Shown: in pieces, positions 7,073 through 15,583 of the stretch | How the letters are laid out: each line of letters begins with the position of its first letter | How positions within the stretch are numbered: the first letter of the stretch is position 1 | Source: JBDTNL01 sp039933785 | GTDB taxonomy: Bacteria; Acidobacteriota; Thermoanaerobaculia; Multivoradales; JAGPDF01 | Assembly: GCA_039933785.1 (NCBI GenBank) | Contig: JBDTNL010000066.1 | Location: 1 to 22,154 of the forward strand | Reading direction: 5' to 3' | Length of the DNA stretch: 22,154 bases | The notes under the pieces: model-generated | What the model was told of the DNA's origin: nothing | What the model saw: only the letters and a program-made list of their open reading frames with translations | The model's database searches: none | Position numbers and translations under genes: made by a program

Positions 7073-9892
7073 ATGACAGCGAAGCGTCGGGTTGCGGGCA
7101 TGCTGGGTGTCTTGCTGGCGACGACCCTGTCGTTTGCCATGCCGCTTTGGTCGCAGACCACGGGGAGCGTCGAAGGCCGGGTCGCCGACGAATCGGAAGG
7201 CGTCCTGCCGGGCGTCTCCGTCGAGGCGACGAGTGCGGCGCTTCAAGGCAGTCGCCAGGCGATCACCGATGCTCAGGGCGGCTATCGCCTGAACCTGCTG
7301 CCGCCGGGCGACTACACGATCGCCTTCACGTTGGACGGATTCGCCAAGCAGACGTCGAGGGTGACGGTCTCCCTAGGCAAGGGTTCGGCGCTCAACATCA
7401 CGTTGCGCGCCGCCGCCGCCGAGTCGATCACCGTCGTCGCCGAAGCGCCGGTCATCGATTCGCGCTCGGCTTCGATCGCGCAGAACCTGAGCACCCGGCA
7501 GATCAACAATCTGCCCACCGGCCGCAACTATTCGTCGGTCGTGCAGGTCGTGCCCGGCACCTCCTCGGACGCCAACAGCGAGAACAAGGACCAGAGCTCG
7601 ATCTCGGTCTACGGCTCGTCGGGTGCCGAGAACTCGTTCTTCATCGACGGCGTCAACACGACCGGCGTCGAGTACGGCTTCCAGGGCAAGAATCTCAACT
7701 TCGAGTTCGTTCAGGAAATCGACGTCAAGACGGGCGGCTACGAGGCCGAGTACGGCAAGTCGACCGGCGGCATCATCAACGTGATCACCAAGTCGGGCGG
7801 CAACGCGTTCAAGGGCGACGTGTTCGGCTATCTCGACAACGACTCGCTGCAGGCGCCTGCCAAGTCGGTCTCCTCGACCGGCGGCACGGTGACCGGATTC
7901 ACCCGCAAGGACTACGGGCTGGATCTCGGTGGCTACTTCGTCAAGGACAAGCTGTGGTTCTTCGGCGCCTACGACAAGGTGAAGAACGACACCACCAGCG
8001 TCCTGGCAAGTGGGCCCCTGGCCGGGAACAAGACCAAGTCGCCGACTGACCGTGACCTCGGCGCGGCGAAGCTGACCTGGAACGTGGCACAGAACCATTC
8101 CCTTATTGGAAGCTTCTTTCAGGATCCGCGGACCGACGGCGGCGCAATCGTCGACGCCGATCATTCCCTGAACGGCGAGCCGGCCACTTATCTTGGCGAG
8201 GCCAAATCCGGCGGCCGCGACTACGCGCTGCGCTATGACGGCCTGGTCGGCAGCTCGTGGTCGCTGTCGGCGCAGGTCGCCCGGCACGAGGAGAAGAACG
8301 AGATCGGTTCCGCCACCAGCGGCGGCGGCGCAATTCAGTTTCGCGATCTGGCCGCCGACTCCTTCCAAACGGGTGGGTTCGGGCTCACCCAGAGCAAGCA
8401 GTTCAAACGGGATTTCTTCGGTGCTTCGGCAACCCGATTCCTGACCCAGCACGAGATCAAGTTCGGTGTCGACCACGAGGTGGAGAAGGCGGACGTCATC
8501 AAGTTCATGTCCGGCGGCCAACGCGTGGATATTCTGCAAAACGACGTCGAGCCCGGTCGGCTGATTTACGACCACTTCTACTGGACGACGCCGACAGCAA
8601 CGGTGGACAACGCGCCGACCTCCCAGCTCAACGGTTCGCCGAAGCACAAGAACACCGCCGCCTTCGTTCAGGATCGCTGGTCGATCGGCTCCGGGTTCCT
8701 GCTCAGCTACGGCGTGCGCTGGGATCGTCAGGAGATCTTCGACCGTTTCGGCGCCAAGGTGATCGACCTCAAGAAGGACTTCGCGCCTCGCCTCGGGTTC
8801 ACCTGGGATGCTTCCGGCGATGGCAAGTCGAGGCTGTACGGCTCGTACGGCAAGTACTTCGAACAGATCCCGATGGACCTGGTCATTCGCTCGTTCATGC
8901 AGGAGCGCCAGGCGCACATCATCAACTTCAATCCGACCAGCTTGGTCCCGAGCGACCAGGCGGCCGAAGAGTCCGGCAACACCTCGCGCATCCTCGGTGG
9001 CTTCAGCGAGCCCGCGGATCCGAATCTGCGCAACCAGTACATCAGCGAGTATCTCCTCGGCTACGACCGGGAAGTGATGCCGGATGTGGCGCTCGGCGTG
9101 AAGCTCATTCACCGTAGCTACGACGAAGTCATCGAGGATTTCACCTGCAGCTTCGATGGCGACTACTGCATCGGCAACCCGGGCAAGGGCATCATGAAGG
9201 AACTAATTACCCTCGACTATTCCGGGACTCGCCCGGCGATCAAGCCGAAGCGGGTGTACAACGGCCTCCAGCTCGACGCCACCAAGCGTTTCTCGAACAA
9301 CTGGCAAGGCATGGCCTCGTACCTGTACTCGAAGCTCGACGGCAACTACGACGGCGAGTACGCGCCATTCACCAACGTCGGCGCCGACCCGAATATCTCT
9401 GCGGCGTACGACTACTTCGACTTCTTCACCAACGGCAGCGACTTGTCGAAGATCACCAACACGGGTCCGCTGTCGAACGACCGGCGCCACCAGCTCAAGG
9501 CCTCCGGCGTCTATATGACCCCGATCAAGCTCTCGATCGGCGTGTCGGCGTACTGGCGCTCGGGTCTGCCGCTGACCCGCTACGGCTATTCGGACGCGTA
9601 TGGACGCTATGAGTTCTTCCTCACCAAGCGCGGCGCCGAGGGCCGGTCGCCGGACACCTACGAGACCGACGTGCATCTCGGCTATCCGCTCAAGGTCGGC
9701 CCGGTCGAGATCAATTTCCTGGCCGACATCTTCAACCTCCTCGACGCGCAGCGTGCGGTCATCGTCGACCAACGCTGGGGCTTCCAGGAGTCGGACAACG
9801 CTTCGCCGACGCCGGTGAACCCCAACTACGGCAAGGCGTCGCTGCGTACCGGACCGCGGACGTACCGGCTGGGCCTGAGGGTCAGCTTCTAG
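7073..9892 (+). CDS. TonB-dependent receptor with N-terminal carboxypeptidase-regulatory-like domain
   Basis: This 939-residue outer-membrane protein starts at an ATG with AAGGGAGG upstream. A signal peptide covers about residues 1-28 (ending PLWSQ). A carboxypeptidase-regulatory-like beta-sandwich follows at about 30-112 (GSVEGRVADESEGVLPGVSV, then GGYRLNLLPPGDYTI). A plug domain lies at about 118-250 (ITVVAEAPVID, FFIDGVNTTG, VQEIDVKTGGYEAEYGKSTGGIINVITKSG, shown here in parts). The rest is a beta-barrel ending GLRVSF, with the terminal Phe expected for BAM recognition. This is the Oar/SusC-like TonB receptor type expanded in Acidobacteriota. The substrate cannot be read from sequence. It is followed after 6 bp by a lipoprotein phosphatase/TPR gene, so the two likely form an operon and may act on the same substrate. 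No SusD homologue is adjacent. Confidence 0.93.
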   Translation: MTAKRRVAGMLGVLLATTLSFAMPLWSQTTGSVEGRVADESEGVLPGVSVEATSAALQGSRQAITDAQGGYRLNLLPPGDYTIAFTLDGFAKQTSRVTVSLGKGSALNITLRAAAAESITVVAEAPVIDSRSASIAQNLSTRQINNLPTGRNYSSVVQVVPGTSSDANSENKDQSSISVYGSSGAENSFFIDGVNTTGVEYGFQGKNLNFEFVQEIDVKTGGYEAEYGKSTGGIINVITKSGGNAFKGDVFGYLDNDSLQAPAKSVSSTGGTVTGFTRKDYGLDLGGYFVKDKLWFFGAYDKVKNDTTSVLASGPLAGNKTKSPTDRDLGAAKLTWNVAQNHSLIGSFFQDPRTDGGAIVDADHSLNGEPATYLGEAKSGGRDYALRYDGLVGSSWSLSAQVARHEEKNEIGSATSGGGAIQFRDLAADSFQTGGFGLTQSKQFKRDFFGASATRFLTQHEIKFGVDHEVEKADVIKFMSGGQRVDILQNDVEPGRLIYDHFYWTTPTATVDNAPTSQLNGSPKHKNTAAFVQDRWSIGSGFLLSYGVRWDRQEIFDRFGAKVIDLKKDFAPRLGFTWDASGDGKSRLYGSYGKYFEQIPMDLVIRSFMQERQAHIINFNPTSLVPSDQAAEESGNTSRILGGFSEPADPNLRNQYISEYLLGYDREVMPDVALGVKLIHRSYDEVIEDFTCSFDGDYCIGNPGKGIMKELITLDYSGTRPAIKPKRVYNGLQLDATKRFSNNWQGMASYLYSKLDGNYDGEYAPFTNVGADPNISAAYDYFDFFTNGSDLSKITNTGPLSNDRRHQLKASGVYMTPIKLSIGVSAYWRSGLPLTRYGYSDAYGRYEFFLTKRGAEGRSPDTYETDVHLGYPLKVGPVEINFLADIFNLLDAQRAVIVDQRWGFQESDNASPTPVNPNYGKASLRTGPRTYRLGLRVSF

Positions 9893-9898
9893 GAGCTC

Positions 9899-11911
9899 GT
9901 GAGGTCGTTGGCGGTTCTCACCACGGGGCCTCGGGAAATTCTCGGGGCCCTTCGTTCATCTCGCGGCCTTGCCGTACTCTGCGCCTGTCTTCTCGGTCTG
10001 CTCGCTGCTGCCTGCGGCGACGGTAGGAACCCGGGGGCGGTCGTATCCGATGGCGCCAAGGTGCCGGCGATCACTGCGAACCCCACGGGGCGGCCGGTGA
10101 TCTTCGTCGGCCTCGACGGCGCCGATTGGCAATTTCTCGACCCACTGATCATCCGCGGCGTGATGCCGAACCTCGCCCAGCTGGTGCGCGAGGGCGAGAG
10201 CGGCATCCTCGAGACCCAGCACCCACCTCTGTCCCCTCTGGTGTGGACCAGCATGATGACCGGGCGCAGCCCACTCGAGCATCGCATTCTCGACTTCACC
10301 CGCTTCAATCCTGCGTCCGGGGTTCGCGAACCGATCACCAGCGACGAGCGCGCCGTGCCCGCGATCTGGGACATGGCGCATGGCGCCGGGCTCGCGACCT
10401 CCGTGATCGGCATGTGGGCAACCTTTCCGGCAACGGATACGGGTGGCCTGATGGTTTCCGATCGTGTCGTGCAGTACGGCAGCACCTCCCCCGAGGCGGT
10501 GTCTCCGCCGGCTCGCGCGAGCGTGGTCGCTTCCGCTCGCGCCGCGGCGGAGGAATCCGTGAACTTCGGCGCGCTCGCCTCGTTCCTGCCCTCGCTCCAG
10601 CCCGATGAGTTCGTGAAGGCGACGGCGACCGACCCCGGAGAGGCCTACCGCGAGCCGATCAGTGCCTTGCGGCGCATTGTGATCGAGACCCGCCTGACGC
10701 AGAGCCTGGCGTTGCTCGGATGGCAGGACCGACCTCGTCTCGAGATCGTCTACTTCGAGGGCACGGATACCATCGGTCACGAATTTGCACCGTTCGCACC
10801 GCCGCGGCAAGACACGATCGCGGCGCCGTTATACGAACGACTCCATGCGGTGCCGGAGCGCTATTTCGCGGAAATCGACCGCGACCTCGGCGAGCTGCGC
10901 GATGCCGCGGCCGCAGCCGGCGCGGTGCTGATGATCGCGTCTGACCACGGTTTCCGCTGGAGCGAAGGGCGACCGCTCGAGCTGTCGAGCCTGGCGGCGG
11001 CGAGCGCGGCGCGTTGGCACCGCGACGACGGCATCTTTGTGCTCTGGAGGCCGGGTGCGCCCCGACGGGGGGAGTGGTCGACGCGGCCCCACGGGAGTGC
11101 GCGACAGGTCTGCGCCACCCTGCTGGCGTTGCTCGGCCTCCCGGCGGCGAGCGGTTCCGATCTGGGACCCTTGCCGGGTGCGACGGCCTCCCCGGGGGGT
11201 GCCATCGACTACGCGGCGAGCTTTCATTCGACGCCGCCCAATCCAAGGGGACGCACCGCGGTCGAACCCTCGGACGAAGAGCTGTCCCGCCTGCGCGCCC
11301 TTGGCTACGTCGGCGGCGCCGATGCGACGACCGGGCGACTGGCCGGATCCACCCGTACCCCGCCGTCGTTCAACAACGAGGGCCTGTTGCTGCGCGAGCA
11401 GGGCAAGACGCAGCCGGCCGCGGCGGCATTCCAGCAGGCATTGGCACTCGATCCCCACTACGCCTCGGCGGCCTGGAACCTGAGCGACCTACTGGCCGGC
11501 GAGGGGCGCGAGCCCGAGCGCGCCGATGCTCTCCTTCTACAGGCGGTGGACGATGGGCTCCCGGAAGGCGCCGAGCGCTTGGTCGCACGCGCCGCCGCCT
11601 ACCGCACGGCGCAGGGAGCGCAACGCAGCGTTCGTCTACTCGACGACGCCGTTCGCCGGCTGCCACGCCAAGCGCCGCTCTGGCTCTATCGCGGGCGCTA
11701 TCGGTTGGAGCTTCAGGACTGCGCGGGTGCGCGCGAGGACTTCGCGCGCAGTGTGACGCTCGACCGGAAGAGCGCGCTCGGGCAGGCGTCTCTCGGCACC
11801 GCCGCGCTCTGTCTCGGCGACACCGCAGGGGCTCGCCGGGCGTTTACAGAATCCCTGCGGCTCGATCCGAACCAGCCGGAGCTGCGCAAGATGCTCGCCG
11901 GCGGACGCTAG
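9899..11911 (+). CDS. Alkaline-phosphatase-superfamily phosphodiesterase/phosphatase with C-terminal TPRs, putative lipoprotein
   Basis: This 670-residue product joins an alkaline-phosphatase-like metalloenzyme to TPR repeats. The N-terminus has a hydrophobic segment ending LLAAAC (Cys39), a plausible though not ideal lipobox, so it is probably an anchored periplasmic protein. Expected active-site residues are present: Asp73 in VGLDGADW, the nucleophile region WTSMMTGRSP (Thr117), Asp290 and His294 in GTDTIGHEF, Asp349-His350 in SDHGF, and His374 in WHRDDGIF. This is the COG3379 type I phosphodiesterase/nucleotide pyrophosphatase group. After ELSRLRALGYVGG (461-473) come TPR-like helices from about residue 490 to the end (NNEGLLLREQGKTQPAAAAF, then ALALDPHYASAAWNLS). 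The start is GTG with AGGAG only 3 bases upstream, partly inside the receptor stop region. Substrate unknown; phosphoesters are likely. It ends 25 bp from the convergent permease gene. Confidence 0.88.
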   Translation: MRSLAVLTTGPREILGALRSSRGLAVLCACLLGLLAAACGDGRNPGAVVSDGAKVPAITANPTGRPVIFVGLDGADWQFLDPLIIRGVMPNLAQLVREGESGILETQHPPLSPLVWTSMMTGRSPLEHRILDFTRFNPASGVREPITSDERAVPAIWDMAHGAGLATSVIGMWATFPATDTGGLMVSDRVVQYGSTSPEAVSPPARASVVASARAAAEESVNFGALASFLPSLQPDEFVKATATDPGEAYREPISALRRIVIETRLTQSLALLGWQDRPRLEIVYFEGTDTIGHEFAPFAPPRQDTIAAPLYERLHAVPERYFAEIDRDLGELRDAAAAAGAVLMIASDHGFRWSEGRPLELSSLAAASAARWHRDDGIFVLWRPGAPRRGEWSTRPHGSARQVCATLLALLGLPAASGSDLGPLPGATASPGGAIDYAASFHSTPPNPRGRTAVEPSDEELSRLRALGYVGGADATTGRLAGSTRTPPSFNNEGLLLREQGKTQPAAAAFQQALALDPHYASAAWNLSDLLAGEGREPERADALLLQAVDDGLPEGAERLVARAAAYRTAQGAQRSVRLLDDAVRRLPRQAPLWLYRGRYRLELQDCAGAREDFARSVTLDRKSALGQASLGTAALCLGDTAGARRAFTESLRLDPNQPELRKMLAGGR

Positions 11912-11936
11912 GCTCTTCCGTGGCCGGCGCGCAGCT

Positions 11937-12500
11937 CTACTCCTCCCTCAAGGCCACCATCGGATCGACCCTCGCGGCGCGCAACGCGGGCGCGAAGCTC
12001 GCGACGAACGCCGCGATCAGGAGCAGAGCGAACGATCCCGCGATCGCCCAGCCGTCGACCGCCGCGACGCCGTAGAGCAGGGTCCCGAGAACCCGGCGCA
12101 GGGCTAGGGCCGCGCCCAGTCCCACCAGGGCGCCGGCGACGGTCGCCGCCAGTCCTTGCCCGCCGACACGCAGCGCGATTGCGAGGGCCGTCGCGCCGAG
12201 CGCCATGCGCACGCCCACCTCGCGCCGTCGCGTGGACGCGAGGTACGCGAGCAGCCCGTACAGTCCCTGCACCACGAGCGCCACGGCGGCCAGCGCGAAG
12301 ACGCCCAGGAGCTCAGCGAGGAAGCGAGGCTGCGCTGACGACTGCCGGTGACGCGTGGCGAGCGTCTCTACACTCGCCAGCGTCAGCGTGGGGTCGACGC
12401 TCCACACCGCCAGCGCCATGGCGCGGCGAAGAACCTCGGGGTCGCCGGAAGTGCGCAGCAGCAAGGTGCCGAAGCGCTGCCACGGGCCCGCGTTGGGCAT
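11937..12500 (-). CDS. Double-FtsX permease, C-terminal part (separated by frameshift)
   Basis: This is the C-terminal part of the same permease gene as the entry that starts at 14337. The frame is entered near 12484-12489; the first in-frame ATG is at 12500, but it probably has no independent role. The sequence from PWQRFGTLLLRTSGDPE continues the periplasmic MacB-type domain and then gives the last FtsX domain: FALAAVALVVQGLYGLLAYL, STRRREVGVRMALGA (the conserved cytoplasmic motif), two more hydrophobic helices and the typical end RAARVDPMVALREE. With one base removed from GGGCCC, this part joins the upstream part into one protein of about 799 aa, the normal size for the ADOP family. No ribosome binding site suits separate translation, so this fragment is expressed only if the frameshift is an assembly error or is bypassed. 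Confidence 0.75.
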   Translation of the reverse strand: MPNAGPWQRFGTLLLRTSGDPEVLRRAMALAVWSVDPTLTLASVETLATRHRQSSAQPRFLAELLGVFALAAVALVVQGLYGLLAYLASTRRREVGVRMALGATALAIALRVGGQGLAATVAGALVGLGAALALRRVLGTLLYGVAAVDGWAIAGSFALLLIAAFVASFAPALRAARVDPMVALREE

Positions 12501-14337
12501 ACGGCAAGTAGACGGCGCGAGTGTCGTCGTCGCTGAGGTCCGCGGTCTTGGTGTCGGCGACGACTCCGACCACGGTGAACCAACGCTCGTCGTCCCAGCC
12601 CTTGAAGCGGAGCCGCTTGCCGACCGCCGCTTGACCGGGCCAGTAGGTGGCGACGAAACGCTCGTTGACGACCACGACGAGCTCGGCACGCTCGTCATCC
12701 GACATAGCCAGCGGCCGTCCTTGGCGTATGGGCGCGCGGATAGTGCGGAAGTAGTCACCCATCGCGGGTCGAACGCGGGCCGAGGGCCGGGCGCCCTCTG
12801 CGGGCAGGTAGCCGTCGATCTCGAGCCAAGCTCCGATACCGCGACCCGAGGGCCGCAAGGGTGCGCCGATGACGGACGACGCGGCCTCGACCCCCGGAAT
12901 CGAGCCCAGTGCTTCGATCACGCCGCGAAAGGCGCGCGTCTGCGCCTCGCGATCCGAGTAGCGCGCCTCGGGCAGCACGAGCTCCGCGGTGAGCACCCCG
13001 CGCGGATCGAAGCCCAGCGGCACCGCCGAGAGATTGAGGAAGCTGCGGATCAGCTGCTGTGCGCCGAATAGCAGGATGAACGCGATCGCGACCTCCGCGG
13101 CGACAACCAGGTCGCGGGTTCGGCGGCGATCGCTCGCGGTCACCGAGCCTCTTCCTCCTTCCTGCAGCGCCGCCGCGGGCGGGGTGCGGAGCGCCCTCCA
13201 GGCGGGAGCGAGACCGCAGACCACGCCGCAGAGGAGCGCCATTCCACTCCCGAACGCGAGCACCACCCAGTCGATGCCGACGTTCGCCGCACGTGGCAGA
13301 TCAGCGGGAGCCAGGCGAGTGAGCAGAGGACCTCCGACCGTCGCGAGCGCGATGCCCAGCGCGCCTCCGGCAAGGGCGAGGAGGAGCCCCTCGGAGAGCA
13401 TGTCGATCGCGAGCTCGGCGCGGCCGGCGCCCAGCGCCGCGCGCAAGGCCATCTCGCGCCGGCGTGTGGCCGCGCGCGCCAGGAGAAGGCCCGCCAGATT
13501 GGTGCAGGCGATCAGGACGACCAACGCCACGCCGCCGAAGAGCACCCAGAGTCCGCGGCGTACGCCGCCGACCAGGAAGTCGAGCAGCGGCAACGGTCGC
13601 ACGATTTTGCCGCGGTTAGTGAGCGGGTACTCGCGTTCGAGCCGCTCGCAGATCGCCCGGAGCTCGGTCTCCGCGTTCGCTACGGTCATCCCCGGCGCCA
13701 GGCGGCCCATGGCGTCGAAGTTGTTGGTGCCGCGCTCGTTGAGCGCCCAGGGTGTCTCCGTAGCGACCGGCAGCCAGAACGCAGCGCGATCGCCGAGGAT
13801 GTCAGCCCGTGCCGGCATGACGCCGACGATGGTGGTCGGATGGTCGCTTAGCCGAACAACCCGGCCGAGGATTGCGGGGTCCGCGGCGAAGCTGTCGCGC
13901 CAGAGAGCCGCCGAAATCACGGTCACGCGGGCGGCACCCGGTCGGTTGTCGGCATCCTCGAGCGCGCGACCGATAAGCGGCCCGACGCCGAGCACCCGGA
14001 AGTACTCGGGCTCGACTACATAGCCCGACAGGCGCACCGGTTCGCCCGGGCCCATCAAGTCGACGCTCCAGTCGCGCAGGAACAGTGCGAGCGAGGTGAG
14101 CGAGGGCGCCGCCGCGCGCCAGTCCGCTCCGTCCGGAATGGATACATCACCGGAGCGGGTGATGAAGACCAAGCGCTCGGGCTGGGGCACTGGCAGCGCC
14201 CGCAGGAGAATGCCGTGCACGAGGCTGAACGTCGCAGTGGTGGCGCCGATGCCTAAAGCGAGCGTCAAGATTCCTGCCGAGGTGAAGGCCGGCCGGCGCG
14301 CGAGGCGCCTCCAGGCCTGCTGCGTCGATCTCCACAT
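12313..14337 (-). CDS. Double-FtsX (ADOP/MacB-like) ABC-type permease, N-terminal part, frameshifted
   Basis: This is the larger part of an inner-membrane permease of the acidobacterial duplicated-orphan-permease type. The first 617 or so residues are normal: an N-terminal helix (ILTLALGIGATTATFSLVHG, about 23-42), a periplasmic MacB_PCD domain (about 50-250), the first FtsX domain with three helices and the TRRREMALRAALGAGRAEL motif (291-309), then a second N-terminal helix (VAAEVAIAFILLFGAQQ, about 412-428) and the second periplasmic domain. At residue 617 (VYLPYAQRGP) the frame is lost and the last 56 residues to the stop at 12313 are Arg/His-rich nonsense. The other frame restores homology. 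No ATPase (MacB/LolD type) gene is beside it, as is usual for ADOP proteins, whose partner and substrate are unknown. The ATG has a GGAGGG site 6 bases upstream. It lies 64 bp downstream of the VWFA gene and is probably the last gene of that operon. Confidence 0.85.
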   Translation of the reverse strand: MWRSTQQAWRRLARRPAFTSAGILTLALGIGATTATFSLVHGILLRALPVPQPERLVFITRSGDVSIPDGADWRAAAPSLTSLALFLRDWSVDLMGPGEPVRLSGYVVEPEYFRVLGVGPLIGRALEDADNRPGAARVTVISAALWRDSFAADPAILGRVVRLSDHPTTIVGVMPARADILGDRAAFWLPVATETPWALNERGTNNFDAMGRLAPGMTVANAETELRAICERLEREYPLTNRGKIVRPLPLLDFLVGGVRRGLWVLFGGVALVVLIACTNLAGLLLARAATRRREMALRAALGAGRAELAIDMLSEGLLLALAGGALGIALATVGGPLLTRLAPADLPRAANVGIDWVVLAFGSGMALLCGVVCGLAPAWRALRTPPAAALQEGGRGSVTASDRRRTRDLVVAAEVAIAFILLFGAQQLIRSFLNLSAVPLGFDPRGVLTAELVLPEARYSDREAQTRAFRGVIEALGSIPGVEAASSVIGAPLRPSGRGIGAWLEIDGYLPAEGARPSARVRPAMGDYFRTIRAPIRQGRPLAMSDDERAELVVVVNERFVATYWPGQAAVGKRLRFKGWDDERWFTVVGVVADTKTADLSDDDTRAVYLPYAQRGPVAALRHLAAAHFRRPRGSSPRHGAGGVERRPHADAGECRDARHASPAVVSAASLPR

Positions 14338-14401
14338 GGGGAAACCCTCCGCAGGTGTGTACCCCCGCGGCGCGGTTTAGTTACCGAAAGCTGGACCGCT
14401 C

Positions 14402-15583
14402 TTATTGGTCGACGTAGCCTTCGCGAGCGCGGATCTTGAAGCCGAAGCCGTCGGTCTTCACCTGGATCTTGTGCCAGCGGCCATCGCCCTTGGCCGCGGA
14501 GGGGTAGTAGCCGAGGACGTACTGATCGCGCAGCTCCTGGAGGATGCCGCGGAAGGCCGAGCCGACGTCTTCCAGCGTCGGGATGGTGACGATGCGCCCG
14601 CCGCTCTCTTCGACGGCATCCACCAGCTGACGCTCCTCGGCGAGATTCTCCTTGTAGTTCCGCCACGCCGAGGTGAACGAGGTGCGCTCGCTCTTGTGCG
14701 CCTGCAGGCGGATCCAGTAGAGCATTGCCTGGCTGCGCCGCGCCTTCCAGACGACGTCCTGCATACGGAGCTGGCTGAGCACGTCGGCGCCGTCGGAGAA
14801 CAGCACCACGACTCGGCGGCCCTGTTGCGCATCGAGCAGCTTGAGCGCCAGGTAGAGGGCATCGTTGAGTGAAGTGCCGCCGCCGGCCTGGATGTCCTGC
14901 ACCGCCGCCGCGAGCTCGGTGCGCGAGCCGGTAAATTCGGTAGCGCGTTGGATGCGATCCGAGAACAGGAGGAACATCGCCTCGTCGAGGTCCTTCATGC
15001 TGTCGATGAATGCCTGGGCGCCGCGGAGCGCCGCTTGCAGACGGCCGCCGGTCATGCTCTGGCTCGCGTCGAGCATGAGCACCGCGGTCAGCGGCACGTC
15101 GCCGTGCTCGAAGGTGACCAGGGTCTGTTGGCGGTCTTCGTCGTAGACCTGAAGCTCGCCGCGGCCGAGACTGGTCACGCGCTCGTCGCCGCGCGTGACC
15201 GTGACGTAGATCTGGCGCAATCCGATATCGACTTGCTCATCCACCCTGAGCGCGACGGTATCCACCAACGCTGAAGACTGCGCAGTGGCCGTGAAAGCCA
15301 GGACTTGAAAGCGGTGCGGTCGGTTTTCCTCGCCGACGTCGATCGTTGCCTTGTACGGCGGCGCGGTCACCACCACGGGCGGGAAGTTGTCGGCCCGAAA
15401 GACCACGCGAACAATGGGCGCGTCGGCCGCGACGTCGGCGGTCACTTCGGTCTTGCCCACCGCGGTCGCTCCCGGCGTCGGGCTGGTGATCTTCACCTTC
15501 ACCGGGTCGGCGCGCAGGGCGGTCGGCCACAGACTCAGGGCGAGCAGCGAGAGCAAACCAGGCCACCGCCGTGTGCCGTTCAT
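14402..15583 (-). CDS. VWFA-domain exported protein (acidobacterial VWFA-related type)
   Basis: This 393-residue protein has a signal peptide (about residues 1-25, ending TALRA), an N-terminal Ig-like strand-rich region (about 28-160) with PVKVKITSPTPGATAVGKT, and a VWA domain (about 165-355). The MIDAS metal site is intact: LMLDASQSM (Asp172, Ser174, Ser176), GGGTSLNDAL (Thr237) and SDGAD (Asp264). The end, QYVLGYYPSAAKGDGRW then KIRAREGY, matches the close of VWFA-related acidobacterial domain proteins. It should bind a protein ligand through a divalent metal in the periplasm or at the surface; the ligand is unknown. The ATG has GGAGG upstream and overlaps the stop of the TPR gene by 4 bases (ATGA), which suggests translational coupling. 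It is the middle gene of a TPR-VWFA-permease cluster, and is probably a paralogue of the fragment at the left edge. Confidence 0.92.
   Translation of the reverse strand: MNGTRRWPGLLSLLALSLWPTALRADPVKVKITSPTPGATAVGKTEVTADVAADAPIVRVVFRADNFPPVVVTAPPYKATIDVGEENRPHRFQVLAFTATAQSSALVDTVALRVDEQVDIGLRQIYVTVTRGDERVTSLGRGELQVYDEDRQQTLVTFEHGDVPLTAVLMLDASQSMTGGRLQAALRGAQAFIDSMKDLDEAMFLLFSDRIQRATEFTGSRTELAAAVQDIQAGGGTSLNDALYLALKLLDAQQGRRVVVLFSDGADVLSQLRMQDVVWKARRSQAMLYWIRLQAHKSERTSFTSAWRNYKENLAEERQLVDAVEESGGRIVTIPTLEDVGSAFRGILQELRDQYVLGYYPSAAKGDGRWHKIQVKTDGFGFKIRAREGYVDQ

Noticed and set aside
6625..8049. 474-codon plus-strand frame crossing the RRM gene, the divergent gap and the receptor start
   Set aside because: It runs through two gene starts on opposite strands and has a low-complexity Arg/Gly-rich product.
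7373..9112. 579-codon minus-strand frame inside the TonB receptor gene
   Set aside because: The plus frame has signal peptide, plug and barrel end; the antisense translation is Val/Ala/Arg/Gly-rich with no domain.
12484..12489. Programmed +1 ribosomal frameshift in the permease gene
   Set aside because: No slow codon, stop codon or stimulatory structure typical of +1 sites is evident at the switch; a base error or mutation is simpler.
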